Shown here: piece by piece, positions 23,901 to 34,186 of the stretch | Numbering within the stretch: the stretch's first letter is position 1 | Layout: the number at the start of each line of letters is the position of its first letter | Notes under the pieces: generated by a model | The model's database searches: none | What the model was told of the DNA's origin: nothing | The model's input: the letters and a program-made list of their open reading frames with translations, nothing else | Origin: Phoronis australis | Taxonomy: Eukaryota; Phoronida; Phoronidae | Direction: 5' to 3' | Length of the DNA: 64,000 bases | Assembly: GCA_002633005.1 (NCBI GenBank) | Contig: NMRA01000027.1 | Coordinates: forward strand, 225,265 to 289,264 | Program-made: the position numbers and the translations under genes

Positions 23901-26071
23901 CCAGAGATAGGATAACCAAATTTTCTGAAAGAGAGAAAGAAAAGTTTGTGACTTACAGAAAATAGGGACATTCACCAAATTAGACAAGTTGGGACCATAC
24001 AAAACTAGCTTTCCTAAATGAGCAAATCCGTTTTGAAAACCCAATAACCTTAATTAAGGATTAAGCTCATGGAGGTCTTTGAGGGTGACGTACCAAAGTA
24101 TTGCGTTATTGGACATCATGCTGGAACTATCATTTACCACAATATTGTGTTATTAGACATCATGCCAGAACTAGCTACCATGTACCACTGTATTGTGTTA
24201 TTGGACATCATGCCAGAACTCTATAAATTCCAGGCAAAGTGAGTAAAGGTCACCTAGTTCAACAGTCAGGAAGTCAAGGGTCATTGGCACTCAGATTTTT
24301 GAGGAAACAAAAGCAAAAGAAAAACACAATATCATAGGAGATTGAAGTATTTTTTATAAAAAGCTCCAAAAACTGTTGTCAGTGCACTTCCATCGGTGTT
24401 AACGGAGAGGCCAACACTTCCAAGTCAGATTCATATTAATTGCAAGTAACTTGTCTAGACAGTAATAAGGAACTGATACAATGGAATGACATTTTTAGAC
24501 GTGGTTGCTGGATATTAATAATGCTCTTATTTTTGGGGGCCCTGCATGGTGGCTGTGCTAAGATGCCATTAAATTCTCAAGGTGGGACGACTCTATAGAA
24601 TGATAGCGCAAAATGAAGTTGTACTTACTCAAACCATTCAGGTTAGCAATTTTTTCAATGGCGTTTGTTGAAAGGGACAATTGCCTGTAATAGAAGTAAC
24701 AAATCTCCAGTCATTGTTGGAACATTTTAATGAAATAATTTATAGTTGAGCGCAGATAACCAAACATTTGCTGAAACAAGTTAGAAAGTGCCATTATTCA
24801 CAAATAGTACATAATATTTTCAAATCCCATAAATTCACATACCTGCAATTTGTCAAAGTAGAAAGTGACGCGTCCATCTTTTCAATGGGTGGAATTTGTC
24901 CGTAGAGTTGAACCTTTTCACTTTCTGAAGGCTTCATTCCATTTTTCTCTTCCTAACATGAGCAGACGTCACATCATTAGCAGATGTCACATCATTAGCA
25001 GACGTCACATCATTAGCAGACGTAACATCATTAGCACACGTAACGAAATGATGAGTAACAGGAAGCAGGTAGTTGGTCACTTCTGGCAGTCTGTCCATTT
25101 TTAACTGCATTAGGTTCAAACTGAATGAACATTATGCTCAACAACACTTTATAAAGCAAAGTAGATAAAGAAAAGACTCACGATATAAGCAAAATCCAGA
25201 AATATAATATCTGCTTCAATTTCTGTACCAAATCTGATTACGTTAAACCAAATTTTCTATTTTTTCACTTTCTGAAGTCAGTAACAAAAAGCTTCAAGAT
25301 GTTTTTCTCACGCAGAATAATTGTCCTCAAGAAAGAAACGCACGGAGCCACTGTTATTAATTGCATGTGTCACAAGTTCATGTTATCAGTTTAAACCACC
25401 TTACCCATTTGGCCAGGGCCTCCTTTATTGTTGTGCCTTTTGACTGAAAAATAGAATTATGAAGAAAATGTATGAAAATTAAAGCCTAAACAAAGTCTGC
25501 CGGCGTACCTGTATACGTCAAGGTGTTATACAGGCTGTGGATGACACTGATACAAAACCAAAAACCCAACTATATCCGGTGTTTCCATTTCAAACGTAGT
25601 TTTTGGATAAAGCGACAATTGCGAGCGAAAGCTACAGCGATCACATGATCAGTTTTAAGGTTATCTAGGACCGGCATATGAGGCTCCTGTAGGAGGTTTA
25701 CTGTCCCGATGGCTTGTTGAGACAGTGCCACTGTCTACCAGCAGACCGGTGCCACGTTTGTGATTGCATTCGTATTTTGGTTTGCTGACCCTACTTAAGT
25801 GACACTAACAACTAAATCAAGGGTGCCAGGGCACTATTGTCTTGTCTTGTCTTGTATTTGTAATTCCCTCTGCAATTGTTTGGCGCAGCACCGTATTACG
25901 AATCGAACTTTGCTCATGTTCAGTTATCTGTCATCATTTTTGTCATGAAATGTGTCATATACATATATAATAAAATATAAGAACATTGCTGCTCCATCTC
26001 AACTGAAACATGTTACATAATCAAGTCACAAATGTTGCACATAAGTGAAAAACCTAACTTCGACCTACCAT
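20936..26071 (-). CDS. DNAL1: Axonemal dynein light chain 1 (LRR protein)
   Basis: DNAL1 is the leucine-rich light chain of outer-arm axonemal dynein and binds the motor domain of the gamma heavy chain in cilia. Coding exons in transcript order: 26071-26069 (ATG only), 25443-25405, 24952-24843, 24684-24629, 24629's successor 23924-23869, 23069-22980, 22530-22440 and 21057-20936 (TAA). All borders are GT-AG and phases join without error, giving 188 residues against 190 in human. Diagnostic segments are [26 protein letters not shown], the LRRs with [17 protein letters not shown] and [12 protein letters not shown], then [14 protein letters not shown] and the C-terminal VGNPLEE and [10 protein letters not shown]. 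The start codon ends its exon, directly followed by GTAGGT, so the 5' UTR and ATG share exon 1. It faces MRPS10 across 110 bp. Confidence 0.97.
21092..21598. mobile_element. hAT-like element with terminal inverted repeats and 6-bp flanking repeat
   Basis: It begins CAGGGCTTGGAA and ends with the reverse complement TTCCAAGCCCTG. Flanks are the identical hexamer ACAGTT (21086-21091 and 21599-21604), a likely target-site duplication. CAGGG termini are typical of hAT elements, though those usually make 8-bp duplications. Internal CCGCGGAAA blocks form further inverted repeats. A short ATG frame (about 21339) has no recognised domain. It lies in the last DNAL1 intron and is a non-autonomous copy. 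Confidence 0.78.
21601..21845. repeat. Degenerate ~35-bp minisatellite
   Basis: About seven imperfect units contain GAGYGCTAGTTATTCCCTGCCGT-like sequence followed by CACAGCT or ACAACT. It abuts the 3' end of the hAT-like element, in the last DNAL1 intron. Confidence 0.8.
22191..22343. repeat. Degenerate ~24-bp minisatellite
   Basis: About six units of GCTGCACTAGTGCACTAAGCAT-type sequence. The unit is itself partly palindromic (ACTAGT, GTGCAC). It lies in the last DNAL1 intron. Confidence 0.8.
24092..24225. repeat. Three-unit tandem repeat (~46 bp)
   Basis: Three diverged units share TATTGTGTTATTGGACATCATGCCAGAACT. They lie in DNAL1 intron 4. Confidence 0.75.
24961..25044 (-). repeat. 18-bp tandem array of branch-point-like motifs
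   Basis: 4.7 copies of an 18-bp unit end about 9 nt before the DNAL1 exon 3 acceptor (exon starts at 24952). On the transcribed strand each unit reads GCTAATGATGTGACGTCT. CTAAT fits the branch-point consensus yUnAy, and the nearest candidate A (24977) is 25 nt from the exon. Each unit also contains TGACGT or a variant, a CRE-like half-site. Confidence 0.85.
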
Positions 26072-26181
26072 CTTGAAACGTCGTTATGGCTACTACAGGA
26101 AGGGAGAAAATAGTACTAAATGTTTCTATTGGTTAGCAGGTGCTTGTTGCAGTGACCTCTGTTGTTCATTTTTACGAAAAC
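26072..26181. promoter_or_regulatory. Bidirectional promoter/5' UTR region, DNAL1-MRPS10
   Basis: Only 110 bp separate the ATG of DNAL1 (minus) from the first MRPS10 ATG (plus). Both 5' UTRs and at least the core promoters must lie in or overlap this interval, so a shared bidirectional promoter is likely. No TATA box is obvious; transcription start sites cannot be placed from sequence alone. Confidence 0.75.
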
Positions 26182-29100
26182 ATGGCGGCGCCCTTGGGTT
26201 GTTTGAGTGTTCTTTCTGGTGCCTGTTTAAGAAGAATTTGCTTCACTCAAGGCTTACAGGTTTTCTTTATTTTTTTCTGTTATCGGAATTTGACAAACGT
26301 GCATCTAGAAACAGAACACGTCGAAGAAATTGTTGTCTGTGTTGTGTTTGCTGCTAGAGAATGTGATATTGATTGTGTTTGAGTTGAGTTTAAACCATTA
26401 TTGAACTTCCAGACCAGGCCAGCCCCCGTTCAGTAACGATAGGACCTCGCTAAAAAGCAAGACTTCGGGAGATTACCTGAGATATTGGCTTTGGCTAGAT
26501 TTTCAGTAGGTCAGCGTAGATCCTACTGCTGTGTGCTGCCCTTACCACGTTATTGTAATATATGATAGAACTATAAAACACCTTACCTAACTGGATATAT
26601 TGATATTCTGGTCTCTGACACAGTAAAGTAAATTGAAGCGCTAATGGTGAGTGGATACGCGTCTTGTCTCTGGCGATTCTCAAGTACGATAGCCTTTTTA
26701 TACAAAAATTTTGTAAAAACTGACAGTGATTACAAGTGATTAATCCCCATACAATACGTAATACCTTCCTCTTACCAACTTCTACCGTTCCCGTCCATCC
26801 TTATTCTTCCTCCCCCTTTTAGTGAATAAAGGACGCTAAGTTATCCCGCGAAATTATATGGATTTCTCCTACACTAACTCCCTGGACTTCCACTATTTGC
26901 CTGCACCATTCCCCTATTAACACGGAATGCAAACTAACGCCTCCCTGTGCCACTCGGGTGATTGTATGGTGCATCAGTTTCAACCAACAACTGATCGGAT
27001 GGAATCGCCCTTATCCCTCGAGCTCGGTCTCCTGGAATTTGACCCAGTCCAACTCCTGAAACAGAAAAGTATGTGTTTGGAAACACCTTTTACCACTTTT
27101 CCACAATTTGCGGTCCCCCTCCTAGCGTTGCTGAACGCACGCCCGGGCCCAGTCTCGAATCTAATCTTCTGCGAACTCGAGATAAGTTCTATGCTCGAGT
27201 ACATATAGCCTTGGCACAAAGCTGTATACTAAATATACAGCTTTGACAAGATAAAATATGACACACTTATTTGAGTAAATAAAATTGTTTTCTGGTTTTG
27301 GAAAAAATTAGCATTCTACCGTTATTCTACTGCTAAAGTTGTGGAGCTATCTGCGTCAGCTTTTGGCGCCATGAAATATTGCGTCACCTATTGGCCAGTT
27401 TCTTTTTTCGCCGATTCTTCAATCAACTGTTGTTCTTTCACGAGGTTGCGTACACGTCACAACAAATTATCGGAACTGGTTTCACTTCATTATAAGTTTT
27501 TAGAATTTTGATACCGAAAAACCTAATTTCAGAAGAAATTTTGCTGCTGCCAAGCTATTATCACCTCCTTAGAGATGTCACAAAATTTAGGAAATGGCGC
27601 GTGCGCGTGTCATGAGCGTACTGTTTTCAAAATGATGACATAACTTTTCTTTGTTAGAAAAAACGGATTGCATGCACCCCATCAGGTCTTTAGCTCTACA
27701 TGTTGATACAGGCTGTGAGCAATTTCAGGGTCTATGGAAGAAAAACACACAGTGTTACCTAGCTGTATTTTGACGATAGTCTTCATACAGCTAGCTGGCT
27801 GGTTAGAGTACATAATGACTTATGTGGATGATTTATTAGTCCTAGTATGCAGTTGACAAATCCAACGTTGAAGCTAAAAGTTCTGAGTTTGAACTCAAAA
27901 TTTCGAGTTTTTACTCGAGTTTGTAGCACGAATATAAGGGTTTTTAAATGCAAACTAGGACTAGAAACTCATATGCATAAACTATAATTATTCGAGCACA
28001 GTCTGATAACCACTTATCTTGAGTTTGCACGTAAGGAGCAGAGAAATAGCCAAAAATAATTTCGAGTTTGTTTCGAGTACAAAGATAAGAGACTGGGCCC
28101 AGGATAGGTATTGTTGTATGCTCCAAATACTGGACTGGCTACAATATCAACCTTGCCTGACTTCTCTATGTTATGGTTGGTAAGTATATACACGAAGTGT
28201 GGTCAACACCCCAAACCAAGCAGCTCTCTGTCGCTCTCCATCAAGGCTACGGCCGTGTGCTACTCCAGTCACACAACAGTATCCCACAATTCAAGCATGA
28301 TTGCCTATAGTTAACTGACTTCCATGATTTTTTGCCATTATGAAAAGCCATACATTACCCTTTTTGTAGCTCTGATATAAATTCTCTTTTCTTTTGGAAC
28401 ATAAAATGTAGCGACAACCCATCTTAACAGAGGTTATATTGTAATACCGTGGTAAAAGGGGCACACAACGCAGTCACAGCTCTGTAATTTTTTTATAGTA
28501 ACATATAGTCAGGTGCCTCCATCAGGGGCACCCACTCTCTGTCTGCCCTATCTGTAAATGACCGAGTTGGGTTAAACTATCTTTGAAGTGACATCCATTA
28601 TGTATTTTTAAACTTGTTATAGTTGTTTTTGTCTTTGTTGATCTTCTTAGTTATACAGTGACATAATACTCTGGAGAGAGTGTGGTCACTTGAACCAAGA
28701 AGGAGAAGTTCAATTTTATTTGTCAACCCATGAAGCGATATGATTTATTTGTCAACCCATAAAAAGATATTTGTCGACCCGTAATAAGATATGATATATT
28801 TGTCGACCTAAGAAGCGGTATGTTATATTCGCCAACCCATAAAATGATATGATGTTTGTCAACCCAATGGGTCCCATGAAGTGATATGAAATATTTGTTA
28901 GTGGACCCATGATATGACGTAATATATTTCTGCAGTGCCTGTTGAATATCCTGCCTACTGTTTGACATTTCCTGTGTCCAACTCTATTAAGCCACTCTTG
29001 TTTCGTGTTCGTTTCACAGATGGTGCTAAGAAGACCAGCACAATACCTTGAGGTCTTCAGACAGGGAACATTATCTAAGTTGCTCTGCACTGCTACATTG

Positions 29101-32100
29101 CAGGTAACCTACTTTGTACTACTTTCAATGTACAGTACATAACCTGGATTAATGACCAAGGCAGTACTTCAGTTTTTAGTTCAATCCCGGCTTTTCAGAC
29201 ATTTTATGTAATAACTGACGTCCTTATGTTTAACTTGCTTAATCTCTTATTTGGTTGTTGAGAAGGTCATCCATCCTTGTGGTGTCACAATAGAAGAACA
29301 TATTAAACTGTCCTGCAAATTTGTATGTTGTTTGTTACTTGGCACAAGAAGCAGGCTTATTACTTAAACTTGGCGCAAGAAGCAGGCTTATTACTCAAAC
29401 TCTTTCACCAGTGACACTGGTTTTCTATTCGGGTGGGGATAATGCTTATTTCTCATGCTTTATTTGACAGGTTCCTTCTGCTAACGAGCCAGACATATTG
29501 TACAAAAGGCTGGAAATTGAGGTCAAAGGTCATGACACTAGTGTTATCAACAGTTATGAAAAATTCGTGACACTCGCAGCAAAAGAGCTAGACATTAATT
29601 TAGAAGAAGTGTGAGTAACTCAGCGTATGCTTCATTTCTACATCTTCTATAGAATTAGATTATTGATTCAGCTTGCCTTTACCACAGTAAAACCTGTGGT
29701 GTCCATTTTAGGACACGCGCACCTTGTACTTGAGGCTACGTTGGTTACAGAATTTGGATTCTAGATTCCATTTGTTCTCACTCCCTGACAGAATAGACAT
29801 ATCCCACACCCCTTTGCATCCAGGATAGCTTATCTCACACCCCTATACTCCCAGGATAACCGTAGCTCACACCCCTATACGTGCAGGATAGGTGTATCTC
29901 ACACCCCTATACTCCCAGGATAACTGTTGCTCATGCCACAATACTAACATGATAACTATATCTCACACCTCTGTACTCTCAGGACACACCCCTATATTCC
30001 CAGGACACACCCCTATATTCCCAGGACACACCTCCCATACTCCCAGGACACACCCCTATACTCNNNNNNNNNNNNNNNNNNNNNNNNNNNNNNNNNNNTA
30101 CTCTCAGGACACACCCCTATACTCCCAGGACACACCCCTATACTCCCAAGATAGCTGTATCGCACACCCTGTACTTGTATTTCAGCTTAATGTGCTTCTT
30201 AATCTATGTTTCAGAACAACTCCTCCCAGGATTATTGAAAGACGCACACTCCTCAAGTCTGTTCACATCTTTAAAAAGCACAGGGTTCAATATGAATGGA
30301 GAACACATTTTAGGACTTTTAAGGTAAGAAATGTCTGTTATGTTATTCGTTTTTTTGTCACGGTTGGTTGGTTTCTGTTAATTGACCATAGAAAGATAAA
30401 AATATTTTTTTAAGATATGTTTCAGATACTCGTTCTACATTCTTGGCAAGATACTGATTTTTTATGGTTTAATGGGTTTGTCGTGGGAAGGGACGTTAAA
30501 AAACATGCTGTTTTTATTTTCTAATCAGCCACTGAAATTTTAAAAATGTTTTATTGCAGTAACAATGAGCCATTTCTAAATCCAGCATGTCACCTTCGTT
30601 GCAAGAAAAGTGGGAAAATTTAATGTTAATTAATGACTGGTTCAGTCCATGATATTCTGTAAACTGTTGATGGTTTGACTTCTCCTTGATCCATGATATT
30701 TTTGTAAACTATTGATACCTTGACCTCTCTGTGCATGGATTTAACAGCATTCTCTAAGTAGTTCTTATACAACCTGTTTGTTATGTCCAAATCCTAACAA
30801 GAAGACCATTATTCTTTCAATTAGTAAAGTCACATCAAAACATGAAAAATATCAAATAAAAACCTTTAACTCTCAGATCATCATTTTACTAGTGCTCAAG
30901 CTATTTAGTTAAGTACATACATTATTGCCCTAAAACTCAGTGCGGTTTGTGTACAGTTTCTATTATGATACTTGTTATTTTAAAAATGTAATATTTGTAA
31001 CATGTTTAGCTCTTCTAGTTATGAAATGTGTGACTCCCAGTATCACAGACACTTGTAGAAAACACTAGAAATGAATTTTGATAGTGAAGTGTCCAAATTT
31101 GTCAATGAGGCAAAAATGTCCCACCTGTTATGTTACCTCAGTTATACCATGTGGGTTCAGTCTTTCTGAATCTACCAAAAATGCAAAATATGTAGAATAA
31201 TAATCAGTGTCATACGATAGATATTTGATTCATCATGTACTGTTTTTGCCTTTTGATTTTATCTAATAACTTGAATAGATATTCATGATGTTTTTTTTTT
31301 AGAACTTGCAATTGATTGGAGTGTATCAGTCATGTTTTCCCTGTGGATGGATGGACGCAGGTCATTACTGACCAGTGCTAATAGCTTTCTGTGTGATGAT
31401 AGTTTGAAAACTGATCTGAATTAAATCGCTTCATTAATCTCGACTGATGTAATTTCTATTCTATGCTCTAGCCAAATATTGCGCAAAATTTTATGGAATC
31501 ACTCAAAATAAAGTTTAAATAACACAATACATTTCTTCAGGGTTATGGAATGTGCCTGCAAGTGACAAACTGCTTCACACTTCGTCATCTTGTATGTGCA
31601 TTGTGTGAATTGAACTGTTCACAAACTCAGAATGAGCTGTTGCTGCTTTCTTACAGATTCGCAGCATTACTGGGTCCACAGCAGATACCTTCCTTGAATA
31701 CATACAGCGCAATCTGCCAGAGGGCATGGCCATGAAAGCCACCAAGGTACTGTCATGTGATACACATGTGAGCTAGTGGCAAAGCAATATAAGCAGAACA
31801 CTGTTGTTTTATGCACCTGTGTTTGCATATTGTCACATCCCATCCGTCTGCCATTACCTTGGCCCATCCGTCTGCCATTACCTTTGCCTGTCCGTTCTCA
31901 AAAACCGCTTCACGAATCATAATGAAATTCGGAATGAAGTTGTTTGGCCGAGATGGGTTAGAGTCAGTCGATTTTCAAATGGATTCAACAACCATGACAT
32001 CCCCTATTAGCAGTTTTAGGTTTCAACAAGGCATTTCTTGTCTGTCAATTATTCTTATAATGGCTTGACAGATTTTGGCGAAACTTGAGATACACGTGGT

Positions 32101-32819
32101 GCTCAGATTTCACTACAGCTGATCACTTTAGTCATAACTTCTCACCAGATTTTATTTTCACTTGACATGAAGGTGCTAGTTGATTTTCATATGAAATTGA
32201 CTACAGCATCCCCTGTTGGCCATTTAGGTTTCATAAGATATTGCTTATTCACTGATTGTTGTCAAAATGGATTGACACGTTTTGATAAAATTTGATTTAA
32301 GGAATTATAAATGTGACCCCACAACACTAGTTCATTATGGGATGGATTACAAGATAGATCCCTGTGTCGACTGTTTTAATATTAACAAACCATTGGTTGT
32401 TCTTTTAATGCACCCTAAGAGGTGTATGGCTGGGATGTACGGGCAGTAGTCCATTTTCAGCGTTGTTGTAGAATACAAATACCCAAATTATATTACATGG
32501 AACTAGTCAACACCCCTAGAAGCATATGGTTTGTAGAGCAGTCAGGTTTACATTGCAGTGCTCATGTTTTGATTGTGTGACATTTGCCTTTATACTTTTT
32601 GGTAAAAATGAAATGAAAAGGCACCGAATCATTTAATTCCTATTTTTCACAGGTAGATGTTCAGCAGTCAGCACAAGTCCCATAGCATATTTTCCAAATT
32701 AAGATTTGTTTGTGGTGAGAAGAGACATTCAATTGTAACTTAGTGTAATTCTTTTCCAGACCAGACTAGAAAAACTTCCAGCGCACATCAAGCCTCCTCC
32801 ATCAACAGAGTCAAGCTGA
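26182..32819 (+). CDS. MRPS10: Mitochondrial small-subunit ribosomal protein uS10m
   Basis: This is a structural protein of the mitochondrial ribosome small subunit. Exons: 26182-26259, 29020-29103, 29471-29610, 30215-30323, 31657-31746, 32760-32819 (TGA). All are GT-AG and phases agree, giving 186 residues (human about 201). Exon 1 gives an Ala/Leu/Arg-rich N-terminus suited to a mitochondrial presequence; its donor (CAG|GTTTTC) is weak. Exon 2 begins with its own in-frame ATG, so a shorter N-terminus from 29020 is possible. From residue ~60 the family signature is clear: [60 protein letters not shown] and [13 protein letters not shown]. It is divergent with DNAL1 and convergent with TALPID3. 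Confidence 0.96.
27217..27245. repeat. Perfect 12-bp hairpin
   Basis: CAAAGCTGTATA and its reverse complement TATACAGCTTTG flank a 5-nt loop, in MRPS10 intron 1. No RNA family is recognised. Confidence 0.6.
28715..28928. repeat. Degenerate ~33-bp tandem repeat
   Basis: About six units contain TTTGTCAACCCATRAARYGATATGAT. It ends roughly 90 bp before the acceptor of MRPS10 exon 2. Overlapping minus-strand frames are artefacts of the repeat. Confidence 0.8.
29800..30165. repeat. Minisatellite with assembly gap
   Basis: Units of CACACCCCTATACTCCCAGGA (about 22 bp) are preceded by longer ~38-bp variants with GATAACTGT/ATCTCACACC. The array is interrupted by 35 Ns at 30064-30098, so its true length is unknown. 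It lies in MRPS10 intron 3, ending about 50 bp before the exon 4 acceptor at 30214. The long open frame over it is an artefact. Confidence 0.9.
31880..32600. repeat. Repeat family C copies in MRPS10 intron 5
   Basis: Two units of about 210 bp share CATCCCCTRTTRGCSR-TTTAGGTTTC (about 32000 and 32208). The block CACCCCTAGAAGCATATGG near 32512 matches the end of the repeat at 19580-19960. No gene is seen. Confidence 0.6.
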
Positions 32820-33785
32820 CATGATTAAGTTCAGAAATGAAGATTACGGCTCATAAACTGACATGGTGCCAGGTTGGGACCCCCAGTATTAACATACAAT
32901 GGTGTTCCTGGAATTGACAGACATAAGTGTGCCACTCCATCAGTGCATGATAAACAAGTGATATATTGTTGCTGCTATTGACTGGTTGAAAAACAACATG
33001 CGGTTATTCTGAACCTAGTTACAACACAACCTGGAGGACAAGTGGAACTGTATCTCATAAGTTGGACAAACACAAATCTGGATTATTTACGACTAGTGGT
33101 GACAGTTTTGACAAAGAATGCTGAGCTGGAAAATATTACATTTTTGTGATTATGTGAATAGGGTGTGTGTGTAAATTTCTTGTACTAAAATGTTGTTTTT
33201 GCATCTGACAGAAGAAACAGATAGTGTAATATTTATATTAATTAAATCAAATTATACAAATTGAAATAAGTTAAAACTTGAGAATCACAAATCTTTACAG
33301 TCTTTAAAAAGCCTGGTTGTTATTGAACTATTTAAGCAATACATCATTAACATAATTTGATTGTATAACAATACATCATTGACATGTTTTGATCATATAA
33401 CAATACACACCTTCTTACAGCCAGTTTATCTATGTGACACTTGATGTTGACTAAGCTGTGCATATGTGGGATAATGGTACCAGATGTGATGTAAATTCCA
33501 AGCTCCTCATAATACAAGATTCTCTATGAAATCAAGAATTTGCTGAGCATCACATTCACCCTTGTCAGTGTTTTAAAACAACATCTTGCAAAATTCACAC
33601 CTGTCACTGATCATTATGTAAATCTCGTTTTTTGACCTTTAAAACGAACTAAAAGCCATGTGATGACTGATTCATTTAACTCTACGCACCGTGCTTGTAA
33701 AAATGTTATTTTGAGAAGAAGACGCATTTTTATAAAGCCCAAAATATAAATTGTCCTGCATGTAAGTAAGCTGGATGAGTTGCTA
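32820..33785. other. MRPS10/TALPID3 convergent 3' flank
   Basis: The interval of 966 bp between stop codons holds both 3' UTRs. ATTAAA near 33238 is a possible MRPS10 polyadenylation signal. Nothing else is recognised. Confidence 0.5.
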
Positions 33786-34186
33786 TCAATTGCCCAAAGA
33801 ATATTCTGATATATCATCAGTCTCTGTGTCTGACAATTCTGCACCCTGCAATGATGGCATTTTTACAGACACTGTTAACGGTCGTGCACCCTTTATAGCT
33901 GGTTGTGAGTCTTGATTCTCTTGCCCTGATTGTGACTTATCTAACGTTTCTGTTAGACCACTGGCTCCCTCTAAAGTCTGTGTTAATCCACCTGGTTCAT
34001 CAATCGACTCGCTGACATGAATACTGTCGGTATTCCCGAAGGTGTCGCCCCCAAGCTGTGCATCAGACCTCTTCCCAGTAGATTGCAGGCTGGCATCAAA
34101 TGACTTGAACTGTCCTCTTACACCCGAGCCTGCTGTGTAACCCAGTCTGCCCGATCCTCCTGTGGAACCCAGAGTTCTTGTCAACC
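33786..34186 (-). CDS. KIAA0586: TALPID3 terminal exon
   Basis: It encodes the low-complexity Gly/Ser/Thr-rich C-terminus and ends with an acidic stretch (LSDTETDDISEYSLGN). The acceptor TTTCTAG lies at 34187-34193 on the minus strand. SVKMPSL aligns with the MSVMLPS segment near the end of human TALPID3. Confidence 0.85.

Noticed and set aside
24961-25044. CRISPR-like array of short repeats
   Set aside because: Units are contiguous with no spacers and lie in a eukaryotic intron.
29892-30413. 173-codon plus-strand frame across the N gap
   Set aside because: It reads the MRPS10 intron minisatellite and runs through exon 4 into intron sequence; only 30215-30323 is a real exon.
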